A stretch of DNA of 64,000 bases, from the NCBI GenBank assembly GCA_008477525.1, contig SPDT01000008.1, positions 1,240,001 through 1,304,000 on the forward strand, given 5' to 3'. Made by a program: the position numbers and the translations under genes. Positions within the stretch are counted from its first letter, which is position 1; each line of letters starts with the position of its first letter. The stretch comes from Hypomyces perniciosus (taxonomy: Eukaryota > Ascomycota > Sordariomycetes > Hypocreales > Hypocreaceae). Under the pieces are notes generated by a model. The model was not told the origin of the DNA, ran no database searches, and was given only the letters and a program-made list of their open reading frames with translations. This document shows, one piece after another, positions 46,951 to 57,007 of this stretch.

Positions 46951-49464
46951 CGCGACTCGTTGAGTGCAAACCAGCGGTACTTGGAAGGGCTGAGAGGAGC
47001 GAAAATCCGAGAGTCGTAGAATGATAGCAGACCGATCGAACTTTGAAGGTTGCTGCTCAATTTGAAGCAGGTTTGGTTTGCTGGTCAAAGACGGACGTAG
47101 GAAGAGGCAGAGAGCCTGTTTGATTTTGGATCAAAAGGCGGCGAAGGATTAAGTTTCACCTATGCTGGGCATAAGGATCCTTATATAATGGATATTTCCA
47201 GAAAAGTAAACTTGCACTCTTGAAAAAGCTAAAGCTAATTGTGGGATTTGATCGTGGACTTTAGTTAGATATTGAATACACGAACTCTGTTGTGGTGTAA
47301 TCTAGGATATCTCTATGAATGAAAAGAGAAAAGGGGCTGGCTTCAATATAGCGGTGAATAATTAGGGAACCGACTCGATATATTATTCCTTTATTTACAG
47401 CGAGGAATGCTATACCGATTTTACCAGCAACTTCATTATCGCATCTCGTCACTTGGTTCTGAGTAATAAGCTTCTCGAGGAGCAGAAATGGCGTAACATG
47501 TGGAGAGATGAAGCAGTGACTTGGAGGATATTATCTTGACCTACCGTCCGTAAATTTTATCTTGAATCTGATATGAGCAGTCATGGTTCATATTTACATA
47601 AACTACATACATACCAATACATTTTATCTGGAACCTAATACGAAGTACAGGTAGTCGTAATATAAACCTGTAGACAAAATAAAAAAGCAACTATAAGAAA
47701 AGTATATTGCTATAGTTAACTCTAATTGCCATAGCTAACTCTAACTACTACAGATTACTCTAATTGCTATATATAACTCCAATTGCTATATATAACCCTT
47801 ATTTCTATATATAGATAACTCTGATTCAGCGAGCGGTTTCTTACAATACTGATTTATTAGTTAAGCGAATATCTACTAGGTATGTCTTTTGCAGTCCCTG
47901 TCTTATTCTCACATGGTCGGAATAAAGACAGAGGATTACCAACTTTGCTTTGACGCATATGTCGTCAAGTGCATGCAGACATGCGTTCTGAAAGCAAAAA
48001 CATTCTCGAACTGGCCAGGTTATCGAGACGCGGCCGAAAAGATAGTTCAAGCTAAAGAACAAATTAAAGCGATAAAATAAATCCACAGCCTGCCGGCTAC
48101 AACAGTTATCGCTATTATTATCGTCATCAGCATCAAAAAGATTAACCCATCAGTCAGCGGGAGATCCCCCAATACCATTACATATTGCAAGCTGCTTAAT
48201 CTAGCTCCCATAGCAATCAGACATTATGCCAGAATGGGCAACAAGATCTTCCCGGTGCGCGATGCGCCAACCGAAATGCTGCGAGATATGATGAAGGCTC
48301 TGGTGGTACCGGAAAGAGGCTAAAAACAGAACGATTCTGGGAATGCGAACACAACCACATAAACGGGACAGAAAACATGACAATGGAGGTCGCAAGGCGA
48401 GTGACGAGAGAAGAGGCAACCCAAAAGCTTGGGCCGCTGATGGAGGAACTGATGAACGCCGGAAACCCGACGGATCCGATAGCACGAGCTGGTATATATA
48501 CTGTTGTCGTGATGCCTCTAGCGCCATGACCTAGGACGGGGCGAACTGACGGGCTGAGTAGGTCAGGATCCGGACCGGGACGGCCGATCAGCTCCCCACT
48601 TTATGGTAAGTATTCCTCCGGACCCCCGAAGCGCCGTGTTGGACATCATCCCGTCCACTCTTTATAGGCGACGACAATAAATTCCTCGTCGTCTGTGATA
48701 TCGCAATTGTTCGCTCAATGGTAGAGTAGGTGCTTTAGACGTTAGCCGCTCACACCCTGTCGTCACGAGAAACCACCTTCTTTTAAGCTAATCCGGGATC
48801 AATTTACAGTCTTGGGACTTGCTACATCTATGAAGATGCGGACTTGATTGCATACTATTAATCGACTCTCTCAAAAATGATTATTGGCTCCTGGAGTCAC
48901 AGATCAGAGAAAGGTTTCTTTCTCCGGAGGAAGAAAATTATTGGCGAGGTTGCAAGACGGGTTCCAGTCCATCAAGGAGAAAGAAGATAAGGAGGCAAAA
49001 CAGCTGAATTGGTTGGTATTTGTCATATGAACCATGTCGGATTCCGAGGGGCGAAGCTCTGGTAATCGCTGGCCATAGGAGTCCCACTTGGTCTCAAGTG
49101 GTGCCGAACTTCCCGCTCGTCGAATGCCTCTGTGCGGCTCTGCCCATCAGTTAGTTCGACTACTTTGTTGCTCTTCTATTATTGCCATGGTGGTTCTCCC
49201 TAGTGCTGTATTCCAAATTAGCCTCCTAGTGCGCCAGGTTTTACTTCATGCCCTTTTACCTAGAACAAATGGAGGGACTGCGACTTGTCTTATGTGGCGA
49301 CAAGTGGTCACCCACTTCTGTATATGCTTCCCGTGTCGGCGCTATTCACTAATCAAAGCATGCAATTTGGGGGAACCATTGATCCCGAAGTTTGGGATCA
49401 TGTCAGGAATATCGAACATAATGTCAGAACGTTTGTTTATCATGCTATGCGGCCAATAAACGAC
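46951..49464. other. AT-rich spacer with minisatellite
   Basis: About 2.5 kb without a gene I can support. The first ~1.2 kb is AT-rich and holds a 19-bp minisatellite (47709-47822). Short open frames at 47889-48080 (+) and 49088-49659 (+, running antisense into the next gene) have no recognisable motif. A partial tRNA-like string near 48710 lacks a T-arm. Confidence 0.4.
47709..47822. repeat. 19-bp minisatellite, six degenerate units
   Basis: Six consecutive 19-bp units begin at 47709, 47728, 47747, 47766, 47785 and 47804. They follow the pattern GCTATAkntAACTCTAATT with increasing divergence at the right end. The flanks are AT-rich. Confidence 0.7.
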
Positions 49465-52400
49465 TCAACGAGCCCACGTAACGAAGTCCCTAGCCAGTTC
49501 GACGACATTCTTCCTTTTATCCTCCAAGCTCTTTGTTCTGTCATAAAGAAAGTCCCCCCGGACATCAAAGGTCTTGTCCACTTCCAGGTACTTGCGATTG
49601 TCATCCCCTCGGATTCGCTTAAATATTTCCATCATACCCTTGAATTCCTTAACTTTTAAGAGAGACTGTTCCGTCACGAGGCCCGCACCCACACCCGCGC
49701 CTAATGTTTCATGTCCCGCCTTCTTTGTCAACGCTCTTGCCCGCTCTGTCTGTATGGCAGCAAGCCTTACACAATGGATGATGAGCGCGGCCAGTCCCGC
49801 AGCCAGAGAAGTGGCTACGGAAGAGCCAGTCTTGGGGCTGTTTTCTTCGAGTCTGGTGATATCATGGCCTCTCTGTCTTACCTCATGCCCTGGGAGGAGG
49901 AAATCGAGCTGGCCTTCATTTCCTGTCTTTGGGTGGGCTTTGTTATCGGCTGTTGCTGCACCAATCTTGAAAATTTTACCCAACAATTCTCGGGACCCCA
50001 CAGGGTGGTATGTATGGAAGCTATTATCTCCCAATGAGCCCTCATCAGGAGCAGCACAGAATAGAAGAGCCCCATTTTTGCGAGCTTGGGCTAACGCTTC
50101 TTCCAATCTTTTAATCGAATCACCCTCATTGCAAGAATTTTGCTCTGCCTTCTGCCGTACAGTCCATGACATTGAAATTGTCACATAGCATATAAGGTCA
50201 CTTATCCATGCAGATTGTGTGGAGCTTCACTTTTGCTGGATTTGTGGTCTGACAGAAATAATGTCGAATCCGCGGTTTGAGCAATACTCGACAGCCTAAG
50301 TCTGGTGTTAGACAGTCTCCGTTTCGAGAACTAGAGTTGGACGCACCTGGGCGGCACTCTCAGCCGTGAAGGTTGATTTTCCATCCTGGTTAGAAATGAC
50401 TTTCAATCGACAGACAAAGATCTTGACGGCGGGGCATATTCTGGAGATCATGTTCGCCATCAGTGTTCCATGCCCTGTCTGCGACTCGTGGAAAGGATTT
50501 CTCGCCCCGGGAAGATCCGAGCCATCGTAGTTGTCATCAAAGCTCCATCCGTCGATGATTTTGCCCGGGAGACTTTCCTCCCCGAATTGAACTCCATCAT
50601 CTATCAACGCTACAGTTATATCTTTCTTCAATGCGTCTGGAAACGCGTCAAGGTCCTCAAGATCTTGACGAAGGTTAGAGATACCATCCGCGAATTTGTC
50701 CATAATGTCGAGCCACTTGTGGGTTCGCTCCTGTACTTTATCATCAGCTTGAACCTCCTTTCCACCAGCCCTGCTTTCCATAAATGAACGTGACTTGAGA
50801 GGTTGAGGTGCTATGATATCTGGGAGGTCCGCATTTTCTTCCTTCCTACGCTGATAATTCCTACACGCTGCAAGCCTGTCTTTGAACTCCATTATGTTTC
50901 GCTCGGTTTTTAAGTCGGTTTCCAGATTCTGTTATCTGTACGTTAGATTCGGTTCTTAACTCATTATAATCTGGCCGGTACCTTGACTTGATGAATCTGT
51001 ACCATCCTTAGTTGCTTCAGTCGTACAAGCCCCTCCGGTTCACTCCATGCCCTCAGCATCCCGTTATTGCCACTCCACCATAGGTGAACCTCGCGAACAT
51101 TCGGGCAAGCATCAAAAATAAGAGGAGGGCAGAGATCGATCCTCCTCCAGTCCAATATCTCAATTTCAAAGTTTTTGAGGCAGGTTTCGATGGATTCGTC
51201 GTTGTGGGGTGGATCATCAAGATCATAGACCAAGACTTTGATAATGGTTCGAACATTTTTGTCGTTGTATAACCATGTGAAAGGGACTTCCATGTCCCTC
51301 CGACCAAGACTCAGCGCCCTCTTTGTCACGGCCGCGTTCTGCCGGGGCAGTAGTTCTGGAGATGTCAAACTGACCCTACCAAATGCAACATATTGCAACA
51401 CAGGATCGAATGTGAATTCCCCGTATATGTCTTTGAATTTTCCTGCGCTCATTACGGGAGGGACTTTGAGGAAATTGAAACAGATATGTATATCTATCAA
51501 GCAAAGTTAGCATGCCGATAACGCTGGCGTTGGTTCGAAAAAGGGGTCAATACTCTGTTCATTCCTCCCATAGAGGAATTTTACCGCCTCGTTGTGGTCC
51601 CGAGGTTTTATTGTCGACTGTTTCCCATATCTACCAGCGTTCGAATTCTTGCTCCCCTCAAAGATGGACCGATGGTAATGTAGTTTTAGTTCTTTTGTAA
51701 TTTCATTCGCTACATTACCATCAGGTGATTGTGCAACTGGTGTTCGTTTTACAGCAGTTCTCTTGCTTGAGGAGACTCCAGGCCCTGGACATTTTTGTGT
51801 TCGGCTGCTGGTATTGGAAGGAAGCTGTCGATGGTCGAGTGTCCTAGCAGAGACTTGCGACATGCTGAGAGGTTGCAAACTTGTTCTACACCCTTCCTGA
51901 GACAAAGTCTCTCTCTCTCTGCGAAAATACCCTCCCCTTCGTAGCTATTAGTCCTTTGGAATGTTGTCCTTCCTTCGTCGTCTCGGTTCATGTTTTCATC
52001 GTCATGTCCATTTTTGACATATTCAGCATTATTGCGCATCGCACCATGATTACGGCGATAACTCGCACGAGGTTGCAATGTTCGACGCTCATTCAAACCA
52101 TCAGACTTGTCGGAAGCAATTTTGTCATTTTCCTTCAACTTTTCGTATCGCCTCTTTGTTTCTCCGTGCCACCCGTAAACAGACAATAGTTCCGGCTCTC
52201 CACTGACCTTATCTAATGCGCCATCGCCTTTTCTCAGTAGGGCTTGGATAATGGGGGTCTGTTTCTTCGTACACAATTTATAGTCGACCGCGTGATGCAG
52301 AGGTGTTAGGCCTCTGCTATCTTGCTCTTCCAGTGTCCTGGGATGAGCTTCGTTGATCAGCTTGATGGTAAGGTCTGGATGTAAACCAACTCTGACGGCC

Positions 52401-52858
52401 AAATGAATGCAGTTTTCACTGTATTCCCGGCCAGTCTTGTCGAGAATGTCTCGAAGCTTATGGGAAAGTTCAGAATGGTTGGACACGCTGGTTAGTACCG
52501 CCTCAATAAATCCCACGTTTTTTTTCTTGATAGCGATGTAAAGTGGTCGATTATCTGAGGAGATCTCCTTCCCATCCAAGCGTGACCAATCTGACTCCAC
52601 AAGATATTGGATGAGCTGTTTGTTTGGCGTTCTGGTTGCCATAAAATGTACGAAATTTTCGGTTCCGTCCGGGAGTGTGTACTGCGCAAACATACCATCT
52701 GGATCGTCTAAAAAAGTTTCAACATCCTGTCGTGTACTGAGTGTAATTTTCCTGTCGGTCAGTTTTCGGTGAATAATGTCCCATCTGTCTCGAATGTATT
52801 GTTCGTCGAACAACTCGTCTGATATATAACCTTGCGAGCTCCCCTCATATTCGTCCAT
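49465..52858 (-). pseudogene. Ankyrin - subtilisin-like (S8) serine protease gene, apparently degenerating
   Basis: Minus-strand coding runs from ATG 52858 (possibly from 53018, see findings) to a stop at 49465. N-terminal ~250 residues contain ankyrin-like repeats (NRPLYIAIKKKNVGFIEAVL, ENCIHLAVRVG, RGLTPLHHAV). Exons then read to 51554, 51493-50982 (a WSGNNGMLRAWSEPEGL region), 50928-50347 and 50295 onward. The S8 catalytic triad is present: Asp in VALIDDGV, His in GHGTLMANMI, Ser in GSSVATSLAAGLAAL. Two lesions are visible. The frame shifts by two bases at a TC/GA tract (51908-51920). An 81-nt segment (50253-50173), which looks like an intron but has no AG acceptor, carries an in-frame TGA at 50229-50227 between DIIS and MSWT. 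Such ankyrin-protease fusions resemble fungal recognition or cell-death proteins; function here is inference. Either lesion could be an unrecognised intron, so a live gene is not excluded. Confidence 0.6.
51908..51920. repeat. Short TC/GA tract at the frame switch
   Basis: Six TC units plus T (GA on the coding strand). The upstream ankyrin frame and the downstream frame differ by exactly two bases at this tract. Confidence 0.8.
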
Positions 52859-52965
52859 TTCGTGGTCTGCAGGTCCATAGAGCTCATTTTGAGTGTTGAC
52901 CAAGGTCCCATCGTCGTATTCTGCGGACGGAAAATGACCCGAACGCTCCGATTCAGAGAACTGAT

Positions 52966-53613
52966 GTGATCTCGCGTAAAGGCATCATTTATGTCAATGG
53001 TACATGCCAAGAGGTCATACATGGATACCTTTCCTTAGCCAGTGACGATCTTTGTACGCTTCTTATCTTGCATTTCCGCTTTGAGCCACTCAAAAATGGC
53101 CACAGGATCAAACAGGTGGAAATCCAAGTAGTCTTCTCTCGTGTGAACCACATTGATGAGGAACCAGTGGTCGACAAAGCGTATCCCGAGGGATTCTTCC
53201 ATGTTGAGCCAACGAAGCAGCATGAGACAGTCAATATGGAGGGCGGCGGTGGCATTGGAATCAGCCTTGCTCCAGCGGAGATTTCAGCGAACTTCAAGAG
53301 GAGCAAAGAAGTGGAGAAAGATAAGATCGACCACATGACAGTCCAAGGTTTTAAGAGCATAGAGGGTCGAAATTACGGCCTTCCCAATAGCGTCTCATGG
53401 TACTTGAGAGAGAATGCAACAGCCAAGACTGGTGTGCCGACCAGCATGCAAGCTGCTATCCTGCTGAGACGCAAGGATATGTCGCAGTTCCAGGCGCATT
53501 TTACCATCAAAGCGCAGCCTGACTGGGTTGCAACAACTCGCTCGTTCTTCAAATCCAACCCAAAGGACGACCCCGTTTACTTTGATCGTGTTTGTTTTAC
53601 TATTTGCGACTAG
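52966..53613 (+). pseudogene. Fragment of an apparently uncharacterised fungal protein family
   Basis: A clean frame of about 215 residues ends at TAG 53613, but has no ATG before position 53236. The same frame is open and coding-like upstream to about 52900 (for example RTENDPNAPIQRTDVISRK), where it overlaps the 5' part of the ankyrin-S8 gene on the other strand. The sequence has a beta-rich look (RKGIIYVNGTCQEVIHGYL, LLILHFRFEPL), then an aligned-looking block (GFKSIEGRNYGLPNSVSWYL, ENATAKTGVPTSMQAAILLRR, DDPVYFD). I associate this pattern with a recurrent fungal hypothetical family of unknown function but cannot search to confirm. The family would be expected to run on after DDPV, so both ends look incomplete. 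Confidence 0.5.
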
Positions 53614-54159
53614 TGTGGATGCTAACGTACAAAATCCTATCTGGGCAATAATAAGGTCGGCGGGAGCCAGAGGCCTAAAGGCTCCAAGATTCAGGCACCA
53701 GGATGAAAAGCACTCTGCTGAGACCTCAATCAGGTCCAGTAAGTGGTTCGGAGTAGGCTGTGCAGAGAAGCCTCTCGCGGGGCGATGTGTTGGTGGTGCC
53801 TCTTTACGGCACGCGAGGAGAATTAAGGTTGTCCTCCTGGACCCCAGGTTTTCCCTTAATGGGAGAAAGGAAGAGATATTAGGACTAATTAGGTAACTAC
53901 GTAACTAGGCCTGGATAGCAGGTAGAATAATATAAATGATAATATTAGCGGCTGCACGGATTGTAAGGTCAGCTCTCAAGAAAGGTAAAGCTCTGCGAAA
54001 TCCTACCCCGCCACGCTAAGAGACCATATAAGAGCAAAGAGCCTGGCGTTATGAATTAATACTAGGTGGAAATAACCCCAATCAGCATAGTCACACCGAT
54101 TAAGTCAAAGTATCGTCTATCTCACCAGCATATCGACGTGAACGATCTTCATTGGGAAA
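53614..54159. other. Spacer
   Basis: 546 bp without a recognisable gene or repeat. It may contain decayed remains of the 3' end of the preceding fragment. Confidence 0.35.
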
Positions 54160-55916
54160 ATGAATCGCACAGGGAGCTTACGGGTAGTTACTGCACAGCC
54201 TGAAGTTTCCGTTGAGTAAGTTCCACAGTAAACGACGTTGGGTGATGATCATAACTGACGAGCGAATACAAATTACAACAGCTTTGTCGCCATCCATGGT
54301 TTGAACGGTCATAATGACAAGACATGGGGGCTCTCTGTATCTGACTCTTCGACGAGTACTTGGTTCTCTGATGAATTTCTATCATCCTTTCCCAAAGCGC
54401 GGTTTTCCACGTTTAAGTATGGTCTCTCCGACAGTTGTGCAACCGTATTCTCCAAGCACACCACGATACTTGAAGCGAAGGCACTGCTTGATTCGCTATT
54501 AGAATTAAGGAATAAGGATTCAAAGGTGTGTACTTCCAAGATCTCCCAGTGGTATGTATAAAACCAGCGGACTAATACGCGCGCCAGAGACACAGTATCG
54601 TGTTTATAGGCCAAGATATCGGGGGCACTCTCATTAAGAATGTAGGAACTTCGCATTTCACAGCACCCTTCCTTGCTAAAATCAATCAGGCGATAGTTCT
54701 CGCCAGTCATGATTTGGATAAATACGGAAGCATCTGCTTCTACATTAGAGCAATGGTAAGCAATCCTAAGCATGTTTAGTAGCAATAGAAGCTTAGAATA
54801 GCAGATTCTACTCGGCTGTCCTCAGAGATATACAGCGATCCATAATCTAAGACGTGGTTTAATGAGGCTCCTGGAAAAGGGGAACGCAGAAAGCGAAATT
54901 GTTTGGCCAGTGACGGAAGATCTGGCGGAATGGATTGATGGCGTCAACATACTTTTTGCGCAGACAGCGTTCGCCGTATCGACTCGAATGATGAGCGTAT
55001 ACCCTATGTCTAATGGCTTAGAACTACCGGTATGTCAAAGTTGTTTATCTCATAAGTGATGATGCAACTAAGGGCTGACACATATATTTTGACTATGAAG
55101 ATATTCGACGAGTATTCCTCAACGACATCGCTTCCCTTAGAAGTACGGGTGGCCACGGCTACAACCCATCACGGCATGGCTTCCCCTGGTGTGGCTAAGC
55201 AAATCATAGGCCTTTTAGACTTTCCTTGGGATCTAGGTGTGTGCCAAATCGAACCATGCTTCAAGATTTAGAGAGATTGACTAGTAGACACAGAGATATC
55301 ACACCCAACCACGAACAGTTGCCTTCTAGCCTTACACCTTCTAGCATTACAAGCGTGTCCACAATTTCCAATAGAATATGCACTGCACACTCCACACCAG
55401 CTTCAGGACCTGGAATGTCACCAGGTATTCCAGGACTGGCGTGTCAATCGCGGGATGCAGCAGCTCCTCTTGATCAGTGAAGGTAAAGAGGATGGTGTCC
55501 AACTGAGCGAATTCCTGTTTCACAAAGTGGATGAAGAGACAGCCACGAAGCCAATGACATGTCTTTATTTTGACTTTCAACATTCGGACTGCCGGTACAA
55601 CAGCGTTGACAATATGCTTTACACCTTTATGACTCAGATTGCGGTGCTGCGCTCGGATTTCAATTACCCCGGCGAATCCATCCAGGAATCTCTGGAAGTC
55701 ACATATCGCTCGTTTCATTTATTCCACAGTTGGAATAGGGATGACGTTTTTTCGTTTATTGTGGAGATGCTACTCACTCTCGGAGTTAAAACTGGAGGTG
55801 TAGTTTGGTGTCACGACCCGACCATGTCGAAGACCAGGTTACAGGGACATGGGAGAATATCGGTTACACCGACTAATTATCAGGAAGTGATCACCGCGCT
55901 AAAAGTGATCACTTAA
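54160..55916 (+). pseudogene. Truncated STAND-like gene: SesB-type alpha/beta-hydrolase domain followed by NACHT-like segment
   Basis: Candidate exons are 54160-54215, 54282-54525, 54588-54755, 54805-55029 and 55101-about 55236, in phase. They give MNRTGSLRVVTAQPEVSVD, FVAIHGLNGHNDKTWG and, across the second intron, IVFIGQDIGGTLIK. The HGLNGH...TW block and the G-x-D-x-G nucleophile-elbow-like motif, which has Asp where a serine hydrolase has Ser, match the SesB-like domain found at the N terminus of fungal NLR proteins. After a broken stretch, 55338-55800 reads ECHQVFQDWRVNRG, then LYFDFQHSDCRYNSVDNMLY and TFMTQIAVL, which resembles the NTPase region of related proteins but lacks a recognisable GxxxxGKS/T P-loop. 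The frame changes near 55265-55338 and homology ends near 55800, where repetitive DNA begins. I call it a truncated pseudogene. Confidence 0.6.
55885..55914. repeat. Perfect 10-bp inverted repeat with 10-nt loop
   Basis: AAGTGATCAC (55885-55894) and GTGATCACTT (55905-55914) are exact reverse complements. The structure sits exactly at the transition from gene-like to AT-rich sequence. It could be the end of a decayed DNA transposon, or a foldback. Confidence 0.7.
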
Positions 55917-56576
55917 ACGCTCACTACACCAAGATATGTAATTACTTACTCGATTACCGCACTATTGCAGTAATTACAGTAACGCTTACTAGAATATTAA
56001 TAATTATATATAAATCTCTTTTATATATATATAATTAGTTTATTATTTATTTAATATAGTTACTTAAATAGTCGTTAATAATTATATTTATTAAAACCGC
56101 CTATTTTATAAAATTATAATTATATTACCCTATTTAATATTTATCTTTCACCTTTCTGTTAATATAAACCTATAAACTTTAGTTTATCCTTTAAAAATGA
56201 ACCTAGATTGTTATTGTTAAAAAGGAGGGCTAAAAAGCAAGGATTTCAGTGTATTTGGATAACCTTCCTAATCTGGCTAGACCCGGATTTAGGCCCGACG
56301 CTAGGACCGAGTTCCGGATGAACTCCGGTATAAGTCAGGAAATTTCTGTTATCTTCAACGATAACAATTAAGCTAGGACCAGCTACCCCGCCTACCCTAG
56401 ACTTAATACAATGGGCATAATGGCCATTGTGAAAAATCTAACTAAAATGGTTTCCTGTTTATATGGCCGTGAGTCGATTGGCCGATTTCCTATACAAATA
56501 AATTTTGCGGAAAATAGGAATGCGGCCACAAACCCAATTCTGCTACTGCGCGCCTATTATTAGGTCAAAGGACTAT
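55917..56576. other. AT-rich transition, probable transposon debris
   Basis: AT-rich for the first ~300 bp, then a block of more balanced composition (about 56220-56420). I cannot assign it to an element. No gene is seen. Confidence 0.4.
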
Positions 56577-56790
56577 TGTAGAAGACAAAGCATTATTCTA
56601 AAATTACTTCTACAATAGCCGCACATCACTAGTTATTCTACAGCTTCTAGCTATTAGATTAGATACAATTCAATTGTTTATTCCATTATTTACCCAGTAA
56701 ACTCTCAGTCATTTCCTTATTACTGCGTTGTGTGCAGCTTCCTAGAAGCCACATATAAATAAGGTTCAGTATAACCTTATTACTTTAACA
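56577..56790 (+). repeat. 5' LTR of the Copia-type element
   Basis: The 214-bp segment begins TGTAGAAG and ends TTTAACA, giving the usual TG...CA ends. It contains a TATAAATA box at about 56753-56760 in a sensible place, and is followed directly by a primer-binding site. No second copy is in the window, so the call rests on structure. Confidence 0.6.
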
Positions 56791-56804
56791 GGTTATAAGC
56801 CCAG
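56791..56804 (+). other. Primer-binding site (half-tRNA, initiator Met type)
   Basis: GGTTATAAGCCCAG directly follows the LTR. It differs by one G-to-A from the complement of the anticodon-loop region of initiator tRNA-Met (GGTTATGAGCCC), the half-tRNA primer known from Copia elements. Confidence 0.5.
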
Positions 56805-56830
56805 GAGAGTTTTTTCCTTAGGTCTCGATT

Positions 56831-56835
56831 AGTGG
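56831..56835. repeat. Target-site duplication AGTGG, left copy
   Basis: AGTGG directly precedes the left Gypsy LTR and is repeated exactly at 63015-63019, directly after the right LTR. Confidence 0.85.
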
Positions 56836-57007
56836 TGTTACGGCACCGACCGTAACGCGATATTGATGCCCTGTCACGTGAGCTCCGGTCACGTGACTAG
56901 GCCCTAACGTGTTCCTAGACATAGCTTTCTATAAAGCCTTAAGGCTTTCTTACTCTTTATAGTATAATAAGAATATTTGCCTTAACCTACCTTTCTATAC
57001 TATAATA
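56836..57007 (+). repeat. Left LTR of the Gypsy element
   Basis: 172 bp, starting TGTTACGG and ending TATAATA, where the ancestral end is probably TAACA. It aligns end to end without gaps to 62843-63014. Its 5' half keeps C and G (CACGTGAGCTCC) while its 3' half is AT-shifted. Confidence 0.9.

Noticed and set aside
48708..48790. tRNA-like string with a D-arm-like GCTCAATGGTAGAG
   Set aside because: No T-arm GTTCRA box and no acceptor pairing could be found; possibly a decayed tRNA or chance.
49088..49659. Plus-strand open frames with some ordered-looking residues
   Set aside because: No motif, no clear start, and the right part is antisense to the protease gene; might be a gene relic but cannot be supported.
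53528..53896. Open frame extending past the orphan-family fragment
   Set aside because: Different frame from the supported fragment and without recognisable blocks.
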